A stretch of 64,000 nt of DNA, from NCBI GenBank assembly GCA_946811185.2, contig OX328108.1, positions 5,107,501-5,171,500 on the forward strand. The letters are read 5' to 3'. Origin of the DNA: Hippopus hippopus. Lineage: Eukaryota > Mollusca > Bivalvia > Cardiida > Cardiidae. The translations under genes and the position numbers were made by a program. The notes beneath the pieces were generated by a model. It did no database searches. It saw nothing but the letters and a program-made list of their open reading frames with translations, and was not told the DNA's origin. Numbering within the stretch: the stretch's first letter is position 1; each line of letters opens with the position of its first letter. Positions 44,123 to 56,559 of the stretch are shown piece after piece.

Positions 44123-45907
44123 GATCAGGGGCGGATCCAGGATTTTTTTTCCGGGGGGGGGGGGTCGGGAAAATCGAATTGATCATTACATATTTAAATT
44201 TTCTACTGCATTAATTATTGTTTGTATTTCCTGTCAGTGTGTGTACCGGTATAAAGTATAATGGCCTTACCAGGTTTCGATGGACTTAATTTACAATTTT
44301 GGATACATATCGAAATGGAGTTCTGATCAAAAAAATATTACAAAAAAAAAAAAAATCAAATCCAGATGCATATAAAGCCATAAGTTCTGCCTGAATCATG
44401 CATATTCAACGGTAACAACATATTTCATCCTTTAATCTTATACCGGAATCTGAATTGGTGCATGGGAAAACATGCCCTAATTTCGTGGCTCATTCGGCCA
44501 ACCTCAGGTGATCCGGTGATCAAGTCCCTAGGCTGTATCACGTAGCTTGATATGCACCTACACCCGTACATTTCTTCGCCGGAAGTACACCGCTTCACAG
44601 TTCTTAAAATCATAATACTCTACTTAGAAAGCAAAGACTACTCATAATTTTACGTGGGAATTTTTCTAAATGCATTTCCGATTATAAACAGTTTGTACAT
44701 CACTTTTCTAACTCAGTTATGTTGCATTTTTCAGCGATAGGTTGCTTATCATCATGGCTGTTGTTGCCGTTGCAAATCAATTTACAGAGCGCCACCATGT
44801 TTAAGATCAGGTGACTGGCAGTATTTCACAATAGCAACCCTCTTGATACGGATGAGGTTAGATGTAGGTATGGAATCGGCCGAATTGTAACGAGTGATAG
44901 AACAGCTCATAAATAGAGAACTAAAAAAAAATTCATGTATACACCAAAATTCAGCAAAAATGTTTACTATCACAAGACAGAACAGTTTTGAACAAAAGAA
45001 AGTAAAAGTTCTTAGTCAATTATCCCCAGTTTTTGAAACGCGGTGAAAAGGACGGATGTGTGTCATGGCGGCCATTGGACCTCCCTTGACAGCAGCACCA
45101 GAATACAATAAGAACAAAAATTAATGCATTTTGGTCCCTTAAATCTATTTATATGCACCCATGAGGTCAGATTAGGAATCATTTTAAACACCATTTTGTC
45201 ATAAAACATCTGAAAATAATGACTGGGTTACTAAAATGGTTGGAAACATTTTCTCTTTGTAGCGGCGAATGTTATGGAAAAATTGTTCATTCATATAAGT
45301 GACCGAACGAAATAGGTCACGAATTATCTGATCTAATTAAGCTACGGAATCTTTTACAGTATTCCAGTATGGTCGCATGACTTTTTGGCGTCAAGACTGA
45401 CTATGTCACATGCTTTTTTTTTCCAGAATTAAAATTTGATATCACACGGAAAACTTAAATTGGGCACGTATCGGGTAGAAAATGGTAGGAAGAATTTGTC
45501 ACTAAAAACATTCTTTCTTTTAGAAACATGCATAAGTATTGTTTTTGTTGCATTTCGTAAATGAACAGCAGTGACACTGTTGTTTACAATTAAATAAGCG
45601 CTTCACACACGGCAGTGACGTCATTCACTTCATAGTTCGCAAGAAAACTAGAAAACCAATTCTAGTCCGAAAACAGGTAACCCTCGAAAATAGGTCAGTC
45701 GACCATATACCTGCGAACAATATTACTAGAAAACCTATGCAATGAATTGTTCTTTGAATAATTTATATAACGCATGTGTGGATATTTCTACTGCTGCATT
45801 CATATTGGTCAAAATTTCAGGCAGACAGCGGTTACTTTGAAAATTCTACGGGGGGGGGGGGTCCGGACCCCCCTGACCCCCACCCCCCACGCTGGATCCG
45901 CCCATAA
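44123..45907. mobile_element. Non-autonomous TIR transposon with GGGCGGATCCAG ends
   Basis: Left end GGGGCGGATCCAGGA followed by a poly-T/poly-G run; right end is a poly-G run, GGTCCGGACCCCC and CTGGATCCGCCC. The 12-base terminal inverted repeat GGGCGGATCCAG is clear. The interior has no transposase frame. The terminal word resembles hAT-type ends, which is only inference. It replaces the end of the flanking B-type MITE of unit 2. Confidence 0.6.
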
Positions 45908-46064
45908 TTGTTAGAAAATTCCGAGCACTCGATCGATAATCATTGGTCTTCTCTATGCACGACTAAATATACTGTTACGGACAATGTAGATCAAGACTAG
46001 ACTACACAGAACATGCAGTCTGATCTTGGATCTACATTGTCGGATACGGTAAGGGCTGATTGAA

Positions 46065-46372
46065 TTTGCGTTTATTTAACGTCGCCACCAGTTACCCATA
46101 TGGGCTACGCCCCCCCCCCCCGGGCTGTCAGTATTGTTCCAGGGGAGAGTGCAGATACAGGACGAAACCCATCCTAAGTAAACAAAATAAAAAAAAAAAA
46201 AATGGTGTAGTGATAGCCACCGTCACACGGGACCTAGTTTAACATCTCAACCGAAAGACTTCTAGTAATTTTAGATGGCCAGCAGTTGGAATCGAACCCA
46301 CACTCTCAACTGACCCAAAACTCGACGTTTACGAGTCCTACGCTCTACCACTTGAGCTATGCGGGCTGGTCA
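46065..46372 (-). mobile_element. tRNA-derived SINE, family 2, with a foreign patch
   Basis: Unit 2 counterpart of 39625-39930. About 40 internal bases (46178-46218) are replaced by AACAAAATAAAA...ATGGTGTAGTGATAGCC, which matches the foldback arm at about 41172-41205 and 47989-48027. Confidence 0.7.
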
Positions 46373-46619
46373 AGGGTAAGAGAAAAGAAGTTGGAATAGT
46401 TTCAATATTTGGGTTTTCAACTTTTGCTGGAATCGTCCTAGGTCAAGGCAAGGTAGAGCTATGTTCGTCTGCTGTTGGAATCCGGAAAACATGTGAACTG
46501 TCATCGACAGTCAATGGCCAAAAGTGTTTCACCAAGTTCTTAATTCTCATAGACTTCCACGCATTTTTTTTTTTTTTTTTTAGTGTGCAAGAATGATATT
46601 TATTATATTTATAGATCTA

Positions 46620-48260
46620 CCTGAAATTTTTCCGACTCAAACACATGTGTATGCGTCGCACCGGGATAAAACATCACACAAAACAAAAAAAAAAAAAACC
46701 GTGTCTACGCACTGTGAAATACGGTTTTAAATCGTTGTCTGCGCATGTCATATTCAACGAAGATTCGACCTGTCTGATATGACGCATTACCGATCCCATA
46801 TACTAGGGAAAAGTAGGACTTATACCGAAACTATTACCCAAGCCTGTAGGGGCTGTTTTAATAAATGGCCGTTGCATAGGTTACATGCTAGCTAATCATA
46901 TCGCACCGGGTAGCGTTGTATTGAGTAAACGTTTACTTTATTTTGAAGTTCAAAGTAACGGTCGTCGTTTTGAGAAGCAGTCCGGTTCTGTACCCAAAAT
47001 GCCCAAATTAGATAGCTGTGTATTTGTAGAATGCCATCTAGCGGGAGATAATGGGTTTTAAATACGGTATGCTGACGTATTGAAGACGTAACTAACTCGC
47101 GGTATATGTATTCATTTGCAATTTGATTGGTCAAAATTTTATGCTGTAAAATTCATCCGCAATTCATTAAAACGAAGTTACTGGCTACTACACGATTATT
47201 TCTTGTACTTTATATATCGTTTTCGAATAAAATGTCTCGAGCGATATCAAATTTTCTCACACTGCTCGAATCAAATACAACCACCAGGAAAGTTACTACA
47301 GTATAATATTCCGTAATTACGCTGCTTCTGCTCATGGAATCATAAAGACAAAAACTAAATTAGTGGAAATGGAGGTTACTGAAGCCGTTTATGTACAGGA
47401 TATGCTATAATTATTATTGTTCCTCACCTAATATCAAAGTAGTGGCTCCCTGAAACATAGTGGTGTTATGATTACGTTTAACTTGGGTGACGTTATCGTT
47501 CATGTAAATGTTATAAATGTTTTTCGAATTTTTTATCATTTATAAAAAGCTACATTTTAATCAAATTTTATTGTATCAAAATTTAAACACAATACTTCAA
47601 GGTCAAATTCGTTTTGCTTTATTTTAGCGTTATAACCCAAATAAAAAGTAAACATGGAAATACATGTAAGTCTATGGAGATTCCGAAAGCTGCTTTAAGT
47701 ATTTATGGTCATTGACTCTTTATCTAACTATTCATCGATAGAAGTGGTGTAAATACCGAATATAATGTTGAAGTAATTTTCCAGGTGCTTGTACTTAATT
47801 CGAGCAGCTTGAGAAAAATTGATATCGCGAGAGACCGAAGGTCGAACGAGATGTCAAAATTTTCTTGCGTGGTGAGAAGCAAATACTAGTTCCAGGAAAG
47901 CAACTACTACATAATATTCCTTTTATTATATACTTACACCTTTCAACGACAAAATATTGCAAATTATTAATATTTTCTTAGAAAACAGTAAACAAAATAA
48001 AACAAAAAATGGTGTAGTGATAGCCAGTAAGTTCGTTTTTATGAATGGCGGATGAAAATTACAGCGAAACTTTTGACCAATATAATTGCAATATTTCGCG
48101 CGTGAGTTACGTCATCAAACCATATTTGGAACCGTACTTCACAGTGTGTAGATACAGATTATTTTTCAGTCGTGTGAGATATTTCATCCGCAAGCTATGC
48201 ATGTATTTGAGTCGGAAAATTTTGAGGTATATAATAAAACAGTATACAAAAAAAAAAACA
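46620..48260. mobile_element. Foldback element in duplication unit 2
   Basis: Second copy of the foldback of unit 1, its left arm split by the 330-base insert. The right arm reaches 48260, just before the 145-bp-array element. Confidence 0.58.
46733..47062. mobile_element. 330-base insertion present only in duplication unit 2
   Basis: Unit 1 reads ACGGTTTTAAATATGGTATG. In unit 2 the word GGTTTTAAAT occurs on both sides of an extra about 320 bases. This looks like a 10-base target duplication or a microhomology-flanked insert. Family unknown. Confidence 0.5.
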
Positions 48261-48309
48261 GCGAATTTTTATAATGCAAGTCAAGGGGTAAGCGAAGGGA
48301 TAAGCGAAA

Positions 48310-51300
48310 CAAGAGGGCCATGATGGCCCTGAAGTCGCTCACCTGAGTCTTTTGACCAAACATGACCCATTTTCAATCTCTTTCGAGAAAATATGAAAAA
48401 CATTCTATCAAGCTTTCATAATTATTGGACTGAAAATTTGGCCTCTAGCTTGTACACAAGCTTTTTCTAGAATTTCTCTCAGTGACCTACTTTTTAGCCA
48501 AACATAACCAATTTTCCCATTGTAGATATCATCAAGACAAACATTCTGACCAACTTTCAAGAGTTGTGGACTGAAAATGTGGCCCCTAGAGCGTACACAA
48601 GGTATTTCTAAGATTTGACCTATTGACCTAGTTTTTGACCCGACATGACCCATTTTGGAACTCGTCCGAGATATCATCAAGACAAATATTGTGACCAAGT
48701 TTCATGAGTATCGGACTGAAAATGTGGCCTCTAGAGCGTACACAAGGTTTTTCTAAGATTTGACCTAGTGACCTAGTTTTTGACCCGACATGACCCATTT
48801 TCGAACTCCTACCAGATATCATCAAGACAAACATTCTGACCAACTTTCAAGAGTTTTGGACAGAAAATTTGGCCTCTTGAGTGTACACAAGGTTTTTCTA
48901 AGATTTGACCTAGTGACCTAGTTTTTTGACCCGACAAGACCTATTTCAAACTCGTCCGAGAGGTCATCAAGACAAACATTCTGACAAACTTTCAAGAGTT
49001 TTGGACTGAAAATGTGGCCTCTAGAGCGTACACAAGGTTTTTCTAGGATTTGACCTAGTGACCTAGTTTTTGACCCCATATGACCCATTTTCAAACTTGT
49101 CCAAGATGTCATCAAAACAAACATTCTGACCAACTTTCAAGAGTTTTGGACTGAAAATGTGGCCTCTAGAGCGTACACAAGGTTTTTCTAAGATTTGACC
49201 TGGTGACCTAGTTTTTGAAGCGACATTGCCAGTTTTCTAACTCGTCCAAGATATCATCAAGACAAACATTCTGACCAACTTTTAGGAGTATTGGACTGAA
49301 AATATGGCCTCTAGAGCGTAAACAAGGTTTTTCTAAGATTTGACCTAGTGACCTAGTTTTTGACCCCACATGACCCATTTTCAAACTCGTCCAAGATGTC
49401 ATCAAAACAAACATTCTGACCAACTTTCAAGAGTTTTGGACTGAAAATGTGGCCTCTAGAGCGTACACAAGCTTTTTCTAAGATTTGACCTAGTGAACTA
49501 GTTTTTGACCCGACATGACCCATTTTCGAACTCTTCCGAGATATCATCGAGACAAACATTCTGACCAACTTTCAAGAGTTGTGGACTGAAAATGTGGCCT
49601 CTAGAGCGTACACAAGGTTTTCCTAAGATTTGACCTGGTGACCTAGTTTTTGACCCGACATGACCCATTTTCGAACTCATCTAAGATATCATCTAGGCAA
49701 ACATTCTGACCAAGTTTCATTAGTATCGGACTGAAAATGTGGCCGTTAGAGCGTATAGAAAGTTTTTTTAAGATATGACCTAGTGACCTAGTTTTTGACC
49801 TTACATTTTCGAACTCGTCCAAGATATCATCGAGACAAACATTCTGACCAAGTTTCATGAGTATCTGACAGAACATGTGGCCTCTAGAGCGTACACAAGG
49901 TTTTTCTAAGATTTGACCCAGTGACCTAGTTTTGACCCGAGATGACCCATCTTCGATCTAGTCCGAGATATCTTAAAGACAAACATTCTGACCAAGTTTG
50001 GGGAGTATCGGACTGAAAATGTGGCCGTTAGAGCGTAAAGAAGGTTTTTTTAAGATATGACCTAGTGACCTAGTTTTTGATCTTACATTTTCGAACTCGT
50101 CCAAGATATCATCGAGACAAACTTTCTGATCAAGTTTCATGAGTATCTGACAGACCATGTGGCCTCTAGAGTGTACATAAGGTATTTTGAAGATTTGACC
50201 TAGTGACCTAGTTTTTGACCCGACATGACCCATTTTCGAATTCGTCCGAGATATCATCGAGACAAACATTCTGACTAACTTTCAAGAGTTTTGGACTGAA
50301 AATGTGGCCTCTAGAGCGTACACAAGGTTTTTCTAAGATTTGACCTAGTGACCTAGTTTTTGACCCGACATGACCCATTTTCGAACTAATCCGAGATATT
50401 ATCAAGACTAATATTCTAACCAAGTTTCATGCGTATCGGGCTGAAAATGTGGCCTGTAGAGAGTACACAAGTTTTTTTTTAAGATATGACCTAGTGACCT
50501 AGTTTTTGACCTGACATGACCCATTTTCGAACTCGTCCAAGATATCATCAAGACAAACATTCTGACCAAGTTTCATGAGTATCTGACCAACTTTTAGGAG
50601 TATTGGACTGAAAATATGGCCTCTAGAGCGTAAACAAGGTTTTTCTAAGATTTGACCTAGTGACCTAGTTTTTGACCCGACATGACCCATTTTCAAACTC
50701 GTCCAAGATGTCATCAAAACAAACATTCTGACCAACTTTCAAGAGTCTTGGACTGAAAATGTGGCCTCTAGAGCGTACACAAGCTTTTTCTAAGATTTGA
50801 CCTAGTGACCTAGTTTTTGACCCGACATGACCCATTTTTGAACTCATCCAAGATATCATCAAGGCAAACATTCTGACCAAGTTTCATTAGTATCGGACTG
50901 AAAATGTGGCCGTTAGAGCGTATAGAAATTTTTTTTAAGATATGACCTAGTGACCTAGTTTTTGACCTTACATTTTCGAACTCGTCCAAGATATCATCGA
51001 GACAAACATTCTGACCAAGTTTCATGAGTATCTGACAGAACATGTGGCCTCTAGAGTGTACACAAGGTTTTTCTAAGATTTGACCTAGTGACCTAGTTTT
51101 TGACCCGACATGACCCATTTTCGAACTCTTCCGAGATATTATCGAGACAAACATTCTGACCAACTTTCAAGAGTTTTGGACTGAAAATGTGGCCTCTAGA
51201 GCGTACACAAGGTTTTTCTAAGATTTGACCTAGTGACCTAGTTTTTGACCCGACATGACCCATTTTCGAACTCTTCCAAGATATCATCAAGGCAAACATT

Positions 51301-52043
51301 TTGACCAATTTTCATTAGTATCGGACTGAAAGTGTGGCCGTTAGAGCGTATAGAAGGTTTTTTCTAAGATATGACCTAGTGACCTAGTTTTTAACCCGAC
51401 ATGACCCATTTTCAAAGTTGTTCGAGATATCATCAAGACAAACATTCTGACCAAGTTTTAATGAGCATCGGACTGAAATGTGGCCTCTAGAGCGTACACA
51501 AGGTTTTTCTAAGATATGACCTAATGACCCAGTTTTTGAGCCGATATGACTCATTTTCGAACTCATCCGTGATATCATCAAGAGAAACATTCTGACCAAC
51601 TTTCAAGAGTTTTGGACTGAAACTGTAGCCTCTAGAGCGTACACAAGGTTTTTCTAAGATTTGACGTAGTGACCTAGTTTTTGACCCCACATAACTCATT
51701 TTCGAAGTCGTCTGAGATATTATCAAGACAAACATTCTGACCAAGTTTCATGAGTATCGGACTGAAAATGTGGTGTCTAGAGCGCACACAAGGTTTTTCT
51801 AAGATTTGACCTAGTGACCTAGTTTTTGACCCGACATGACCCATTTTCGATCTAGTCCGAGATATCATAAGACAAACATTCTGACCAAGTTTGAGGAGTA
51901 TCGGACTGAAAATGTGGCCTGTAGAGCGTACACAAGGTAAAAGTTGACGACGCACGTCGCACGACGCACGACGGACGACGACGGACGACGGACACAGCAC
52001 GATCACAAAAGCTCACCTTGAGCACTTCGTGCTCAGGTGAGCT
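48310..52043 (+). mobile_element. Pearl/HINE-like element with 145-bp tandem array
   Basis: The 5' end CAAGAGGGCCATGATGGCCC holds a small hairpin (GGGCCATGATGGCCC). Then comes the AAGTCGCTCACCTGAG leader, about 25 head-to-tail copies of a 145-bp unit (48355-51940), an ACG/ACGG microsatellite (51941-51995), and a 3' hairpin with arms AGCTCACCT and AGGTGAGCT around GAGCACTTCGTGCTC. This plan (short 5' end, tandem core, ACRG microsatellite, 3' hairpin, no TSD) is that of bivalve pearl elements / Helentron-associated elements. The homologous site in unit 1 (41494-41500) lacks it. It is non-autonomous: the minus-strand 71-codon frames repeating through it follow the array and shift with its non-triplet period. 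Confidence 0.78.
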
Positions 52044-53346
52044 AAAAATATTAGTTTAGGACAGACACACAATAAGCTTCTTACTTAATAAACTGAAACG
52101 TTTACCTCCAGTAAAAGAGGCCTGTCGCCTTTAAAAGAAGTAACAACCAAGACTGGATTGACTGTATTTTAAGTGAAACGGCACTTTTCCCGGAACTCCC
52201 CACCATAGATTTTGCTTTGCAATTTTGGAGGGATAACGCACGAAATGTACTGAATTAATGGAGAGCGATAGAGTGTATTCAATAATAAACAATAAACACC
52301 ATTATTAAATGATAAAATGGTGAATACGCAGGACTTGCGCATTCACCATTTCAACATTCATTTACAACATTTTTTGCGGTACCCCCACCCCCCAAACCTG
52401 CCGAGCTAAATCCATGGAGGGGAGTCTAAGGGATTGTGCTATTTCACTGTAAATAGAGTCAATCCAGTAACTTAATCCTGTGATAAGTAGACTTTCCTGA
52501 AAGCTTTTAGTACAGATTAAATGGAATCAACCTCTATTCTACGAGCTTTTTTTCCCCGTGAAGATTCATAGCTCCAGACAACATCTCCATTCACATTTCG
52601 GCCCGACTATCGTCCGTTCTTGTGTCGTTGTTCAACCGGTACTGGACGCTTTAGGTGTCACAAGAATAGTTTTTCGCGATATTGAAAATAGAGTGAAATC
52701 GGCCATCTTTGAAGCTTCACAGATTGCTTAATGGCACACTTTGGGCTTTTCCGTCTCTTGCATTCTAAAGTATGTTCTTAGTCCTTAAAAAATGCATTAA
52801 AAACAACATGTCGACCGTTTGCGTTTTTTAGCTAAATCCCAACAATTACAGGCACCCTAAAATTAGAACTCTGAAAACACCTGTTCGCGGCCATAACCCC
52901 AATTGACCTTTCTGTAAACACGAGTTTGGCACGCCCACCTTAGTAACGCGGTATTTCGGTTGTCAAGCCTGACAAACAAACCAGAAAATGGCGTCGAATA
53001 CAAAGAGAAAGAGCGTTTATTTCAGTTTTATTCTAGCTGATATTTTGCTCTAGGTTAATTATCCCAACTTTTTTCCCCAACTCTCTTATCAATTCTAACT
53101 AAATAGGCAACGTAACTAGAAAAAATACTTAAAACAATGTCATATTCATGAGAAATCGAGAAGTAAAAATAATGCAAATATGATCGTAATTCCATGTTCG
53201 GTCTCAGCATTTCAAATAGAAATACATTGTGAGTAACTCACTGTCGGCAACATGTATAATTACTAAAAGGGACATAAGTTTTTAAGATATTTCGTCAGTA
53301 TATAACATAATTTGACAGTAAGCAATATAGGAAAAGAATTTACAAT

Positions 53347-53540
53347 TTAACCCTTTACCACACAGTCCCGTCCTTTATCGACCTTGAAGAAGGAGACTTT
53401 TAAAAACATTTCTCCCTTTTCTTGGCTGTTTTCTACCCTTTCAAAGATAAATCACATCACTGGAGTAACATTTAATTTGTCGACAGCAAACTTTTTCAAA
53501 ATACAGGAATCTAATGTTTTGTTGTCTGGTTAAGAGTTAA
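53347..53540 (-). mobile_element. MITE family A, internally deleted
   Basis: TTAACCCTTTACCACACAG to AAGAGTTAA; the central palindrome is partly lost. A further half copy lies at 54470-54546. Confidence 0.6.
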
Positions 53541-53704
53541 TTAACACCTGTAATACCTGTTTGAGTCTGAGAGGTGCAATAGTATTTATTTATTTTGTGT
53601 TTAAAATGTTTGAATTTAGTAACGTTTGAACATCCGAAAAGTGACACGTGTCATGAATGTTCCAGTTTGGCATTAATTCTAACCTTTGGTGTTTGAAGAA
53701 TATG

Positions 53705-53775
53705 CTGAGTGTGTACATATAGATCAGATTGCAAATAGTATGCAGCCTAGTCTTGGATTTAAACGATCTGCTACT
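53705..53775 (+). mobile_element. MITE family B fragment
   Basis: CATATAGATCAGATTGC to CTTGGATTTAAACGATC. Similar fragments are at 56310-56380 and 59686-59785. Confidence 0.45.
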
Positions 53776-54559
53776 TACATTATTTAGGATACAGTTTTCA
53801 GTAGATTTAAAGGTCTTACTTCTATTCTGTTTCAGAAGTTCAGTTTAAAAGGCAACTTATCTTAATTAAATCAACTTTTGATTTAGCCATATTTAAGTTG
53901 ATTGGCACATCTGCCATTTCAAAGGGTTTGTCGGTAAACTGTTAATTTGATAGGATATGCGTTTGATTGCGAACCAAAATTGCCGCTCTAATCCATTTGA
54001 ACACCCGTTGTTTCAGTATATCATAGAAGTTAAAAACAAACTGCCGTCAATGATATTAACAAGTTTGTTAATTGACGGCACACGTAACACATTTTAAATT
54101 CATCAAACAACCAGTTTCCCTTAACCCAAAAATGGAAATTTTTCAGTTGAATCAGACAATCTAAGAATATTCGAAATGCATGTAATTCGGTTTAATTTTT
54201 ATTATCGAATACGATGTTGGGACGACTTAACTAGCCTCACAAAAACAATAAGCATCTTTAATTCCATTATTCTTTGGAAAAACTGAGGTTATTTAGGCGT
54301 TTCATTCTTTCTCATTGAAGTTATAAACTTTGCTGAAACATGTAAATCTATTGCACTGTCCTTAGGCCCCGAAATTCGGACTTTTTGTACTTATCCTTGT
54401 AAAATAAGTTAAAGCATCTCAAAAGTTAACGAGGAAGTAGGTTTATCTTATCACCACGGATCCATTTATTCGGGTTACCAGTATTTTCTCCCTTTCCCAT
54501 AATGTTTTCAAAAGCCTATCTCCTGAGGATCTGTATTAAAGGGTTAAGCAAAATAAAAT

Positions 54560-54883
54560 TGGAAGGTAGTTATGTAACAGACCTTGTTGGCGATTGAAAC
54601 AGCAATTTTCGTCTCTTAGATGGGGTTTTTCTATGCCTATTTTTTTGCAAGTACTTCCTAAAATGACATTTACACATATCTTTGAGCATACATTACGATT
54701 CTTATTGATCCGTGATGGATTAAGCTGTTCATGAAGTCTTCCAAATAGTATTATCCACCGAAGAAATTTTTCCAGAAGTGTTTTTGGCTTTGGAAATCGG
54801 ACGAATTTAACCCCCCCCCATTGCAGTCTTTCTGGATAAAGATTATCAGTGTCACATAATCCATAACTACACCTTTTCACCAT
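54560..54883 (-). pseudogene. Degenerate THAP zinc-finger domain
   Basis: Minus strand. It starts MVKRCSYGLC (first Cys pair), then a WGGVKFVRFPKPKT stretch, LRWIILFGR, EQLNPSRINKN and VCSKICV. This is the THAP C2CH DNA-binding pattern (C..C, W, P, C..H), but the zinc-binding His of C-x2-H is lost; an HF pair seems to be missing. The frame then drifts into non-family sequence and stops at 54536. A poly-G/C run of nine lies in the middle. THAP domains of this type are common in transposon-derived genes, so it is probably a transposon relic rather than a host gene. Confidence 0.6.
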
Positions 54884-54913
54884 TTCACAGATTTTTATTG
54901 ATCGATAACACAA

Positions 54914-56559
54914 TTGCTGTTTTGATAACTAAATAGATACGGTCACATTATCTCATGTTTATGACAAATTGTGTCTTACCTTTTTGACATGACGCCCAGT
55001 GCTGTGTTTTGATTGGCCGATAAGACCTGTCTATTAAAATTGGCAAAAAGGTCAATTTCTTGTTCCTCTTGTGACACAAAATAGTCCACTCAATATATAA
55101 TCTAAGTGGTGCCCCACTGCCTAAATTTGAAGCAAAACTGAAGTATATACCACTAAGCCCTCTTAGCTTTATTAAACAGTGCAACAAAAGTCTTGCTGCA
55201 AAATTTCACAGGGGACTACTTTTGCTGCTACGACCCGGGAGCAGTCTCGCGGTGGTGCGACATCTTTATCATCAAAGTAGCATCTTTAAGCGGTGAAAAG
55301 TAATTCCTTTTTATCATTACTGGAATAAGGCAAAATGACAAGAACGTTTGAAAGCTAAACACACATTATTTACTTAGTTACTTTCTTATTTTCAAGAGAT
55401 TAAAATTAAAAACAAACACGTTAGATGAAAGCAGTTTTACAACACTTTTTAGAGTATAAATAATTCACAATCTTCCCGGTAAAAAATATCTGAATTTACC
55501 CAATATCTAGTTATTGGGTTATTAGTGAAGTTTGAAACCCAACAGTTCAATTTTTGGTATACAGAAACGATTTAGCCTAATATCATGCTTTCCGATAGTT
55601 TATCGGGAAATAACGGTGTGATATACATGCAGGATGATAATTTCGCCGATTCGACTAGTGACGTACCGATATTTAATAAACTCACCGGTACAGAATCCTG
55701 AGAGTTCCCCTGTACTTCGCCCTTTCAAACGCATCAGATCTGTTTCACACCGTGATAGAATCGATTAAGCTAAAAAAAAAACTCCATCGTTTTAACATGT
55801 TTATTTAATCCGGTTAAATTCAGGTTTATGAGTTTTGTTGATTTGTTGGGTAATTTCGAATGTAAACAAATGGCGGATTGACAATATAACACTAACGTGG
55901 AAGGATATATTTGGATGATGTGTGGAATAAAGATTAAACAATGTCTACTTGAAAATGGATTTTTGCCTTTTTTAAACAATTCACTGAGATTTTCTCTCCA
56001 ACTGATTGAAACACAATACTGTCATAATTCTGGTCTTTACCAACGAACTGTTTTGTTTGTGAACTGGTCACGTTGTAATGCGTCTTATGTGGGTGGTACG
56101 CCACGGGTCATTACCGAAAACAACTGTACTGGATCTTGATAAAATTTCCAACATAAAGGGGTTAGAAGCATATATATATATATATTTTTCCCAGCGAAAG
56201 ATCGAAATCTTTTTCATTCCATGAACATCACGGGGAAATGTTTTCTCACGTGGCTGTGACACTCGTGAAAATATTCGATCTTTTTATCGAAAAAAGATAA
56301 AATATCCTCTATATACTTACACGGCGGATATCCACATTCTGAGCAGCCTTATCTTGATCTACATCATATGCTAAAGCTATAAATATTGAAAATATAACGC
56401 TATTTAAATTCTGACATTGATCGCTCTACGGGCTCTTGAAGAAATGTATCATGTGCTTAACTGGCAATGGCAGAGACATAAATAATGACAAGTCTGTATG
56501 GTAATAAGATTTCATAGAAAAAAATAGCAATCCCCCTCCAAGTCTTTTTTTTTTTTTTT
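54914..56559. other. No gene seen
   Basis: Short AT microsatellite at 56168-56186, a B-type fragment and otherwise unassigned sequence. Confidence 0.5.

Larger units (their letters stand above)
42221..52770 (+). repeat. Direct tandem duplication, unit 2 (expanded by later insertions)
   Basis: Homologous to 37051-42220 from start to end. It is lengthened by a SINE (43437-43764), a 1.8-kb TIR element (44123-45907), a 330-base insert (46733-47062) and the 3.73-kb 145-bp-array element (48310-52043). Removing these gives about the unit 1 length. The junction at 42220/42221 is a clean head-to-tail join. Confidence 0.8.
52771..54469. other. No gene seen
   Basis: Holds the A- and B-type MITE remnants listed and a 9-bp-arm hairpin (TGCCGTCAA / TTGACGGCA, about 54032-54079). 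Confidence 0.5.

Noticed and set aside
48355..51940. CRISPR-like array
   Set aside because: Units are directly adjacent with no unique spacers; this is satellite-type repetition inside a mobile element.
48408..52006. Many overlapping minus-strand frames of about 71 codons with words such as GSKTRSLGQILEKPC
   Set aside because: They are translations of the 145-bp tandem unit. 145 is not a multiple of three, so the frames break and restart with the array; there is no start context or domain.
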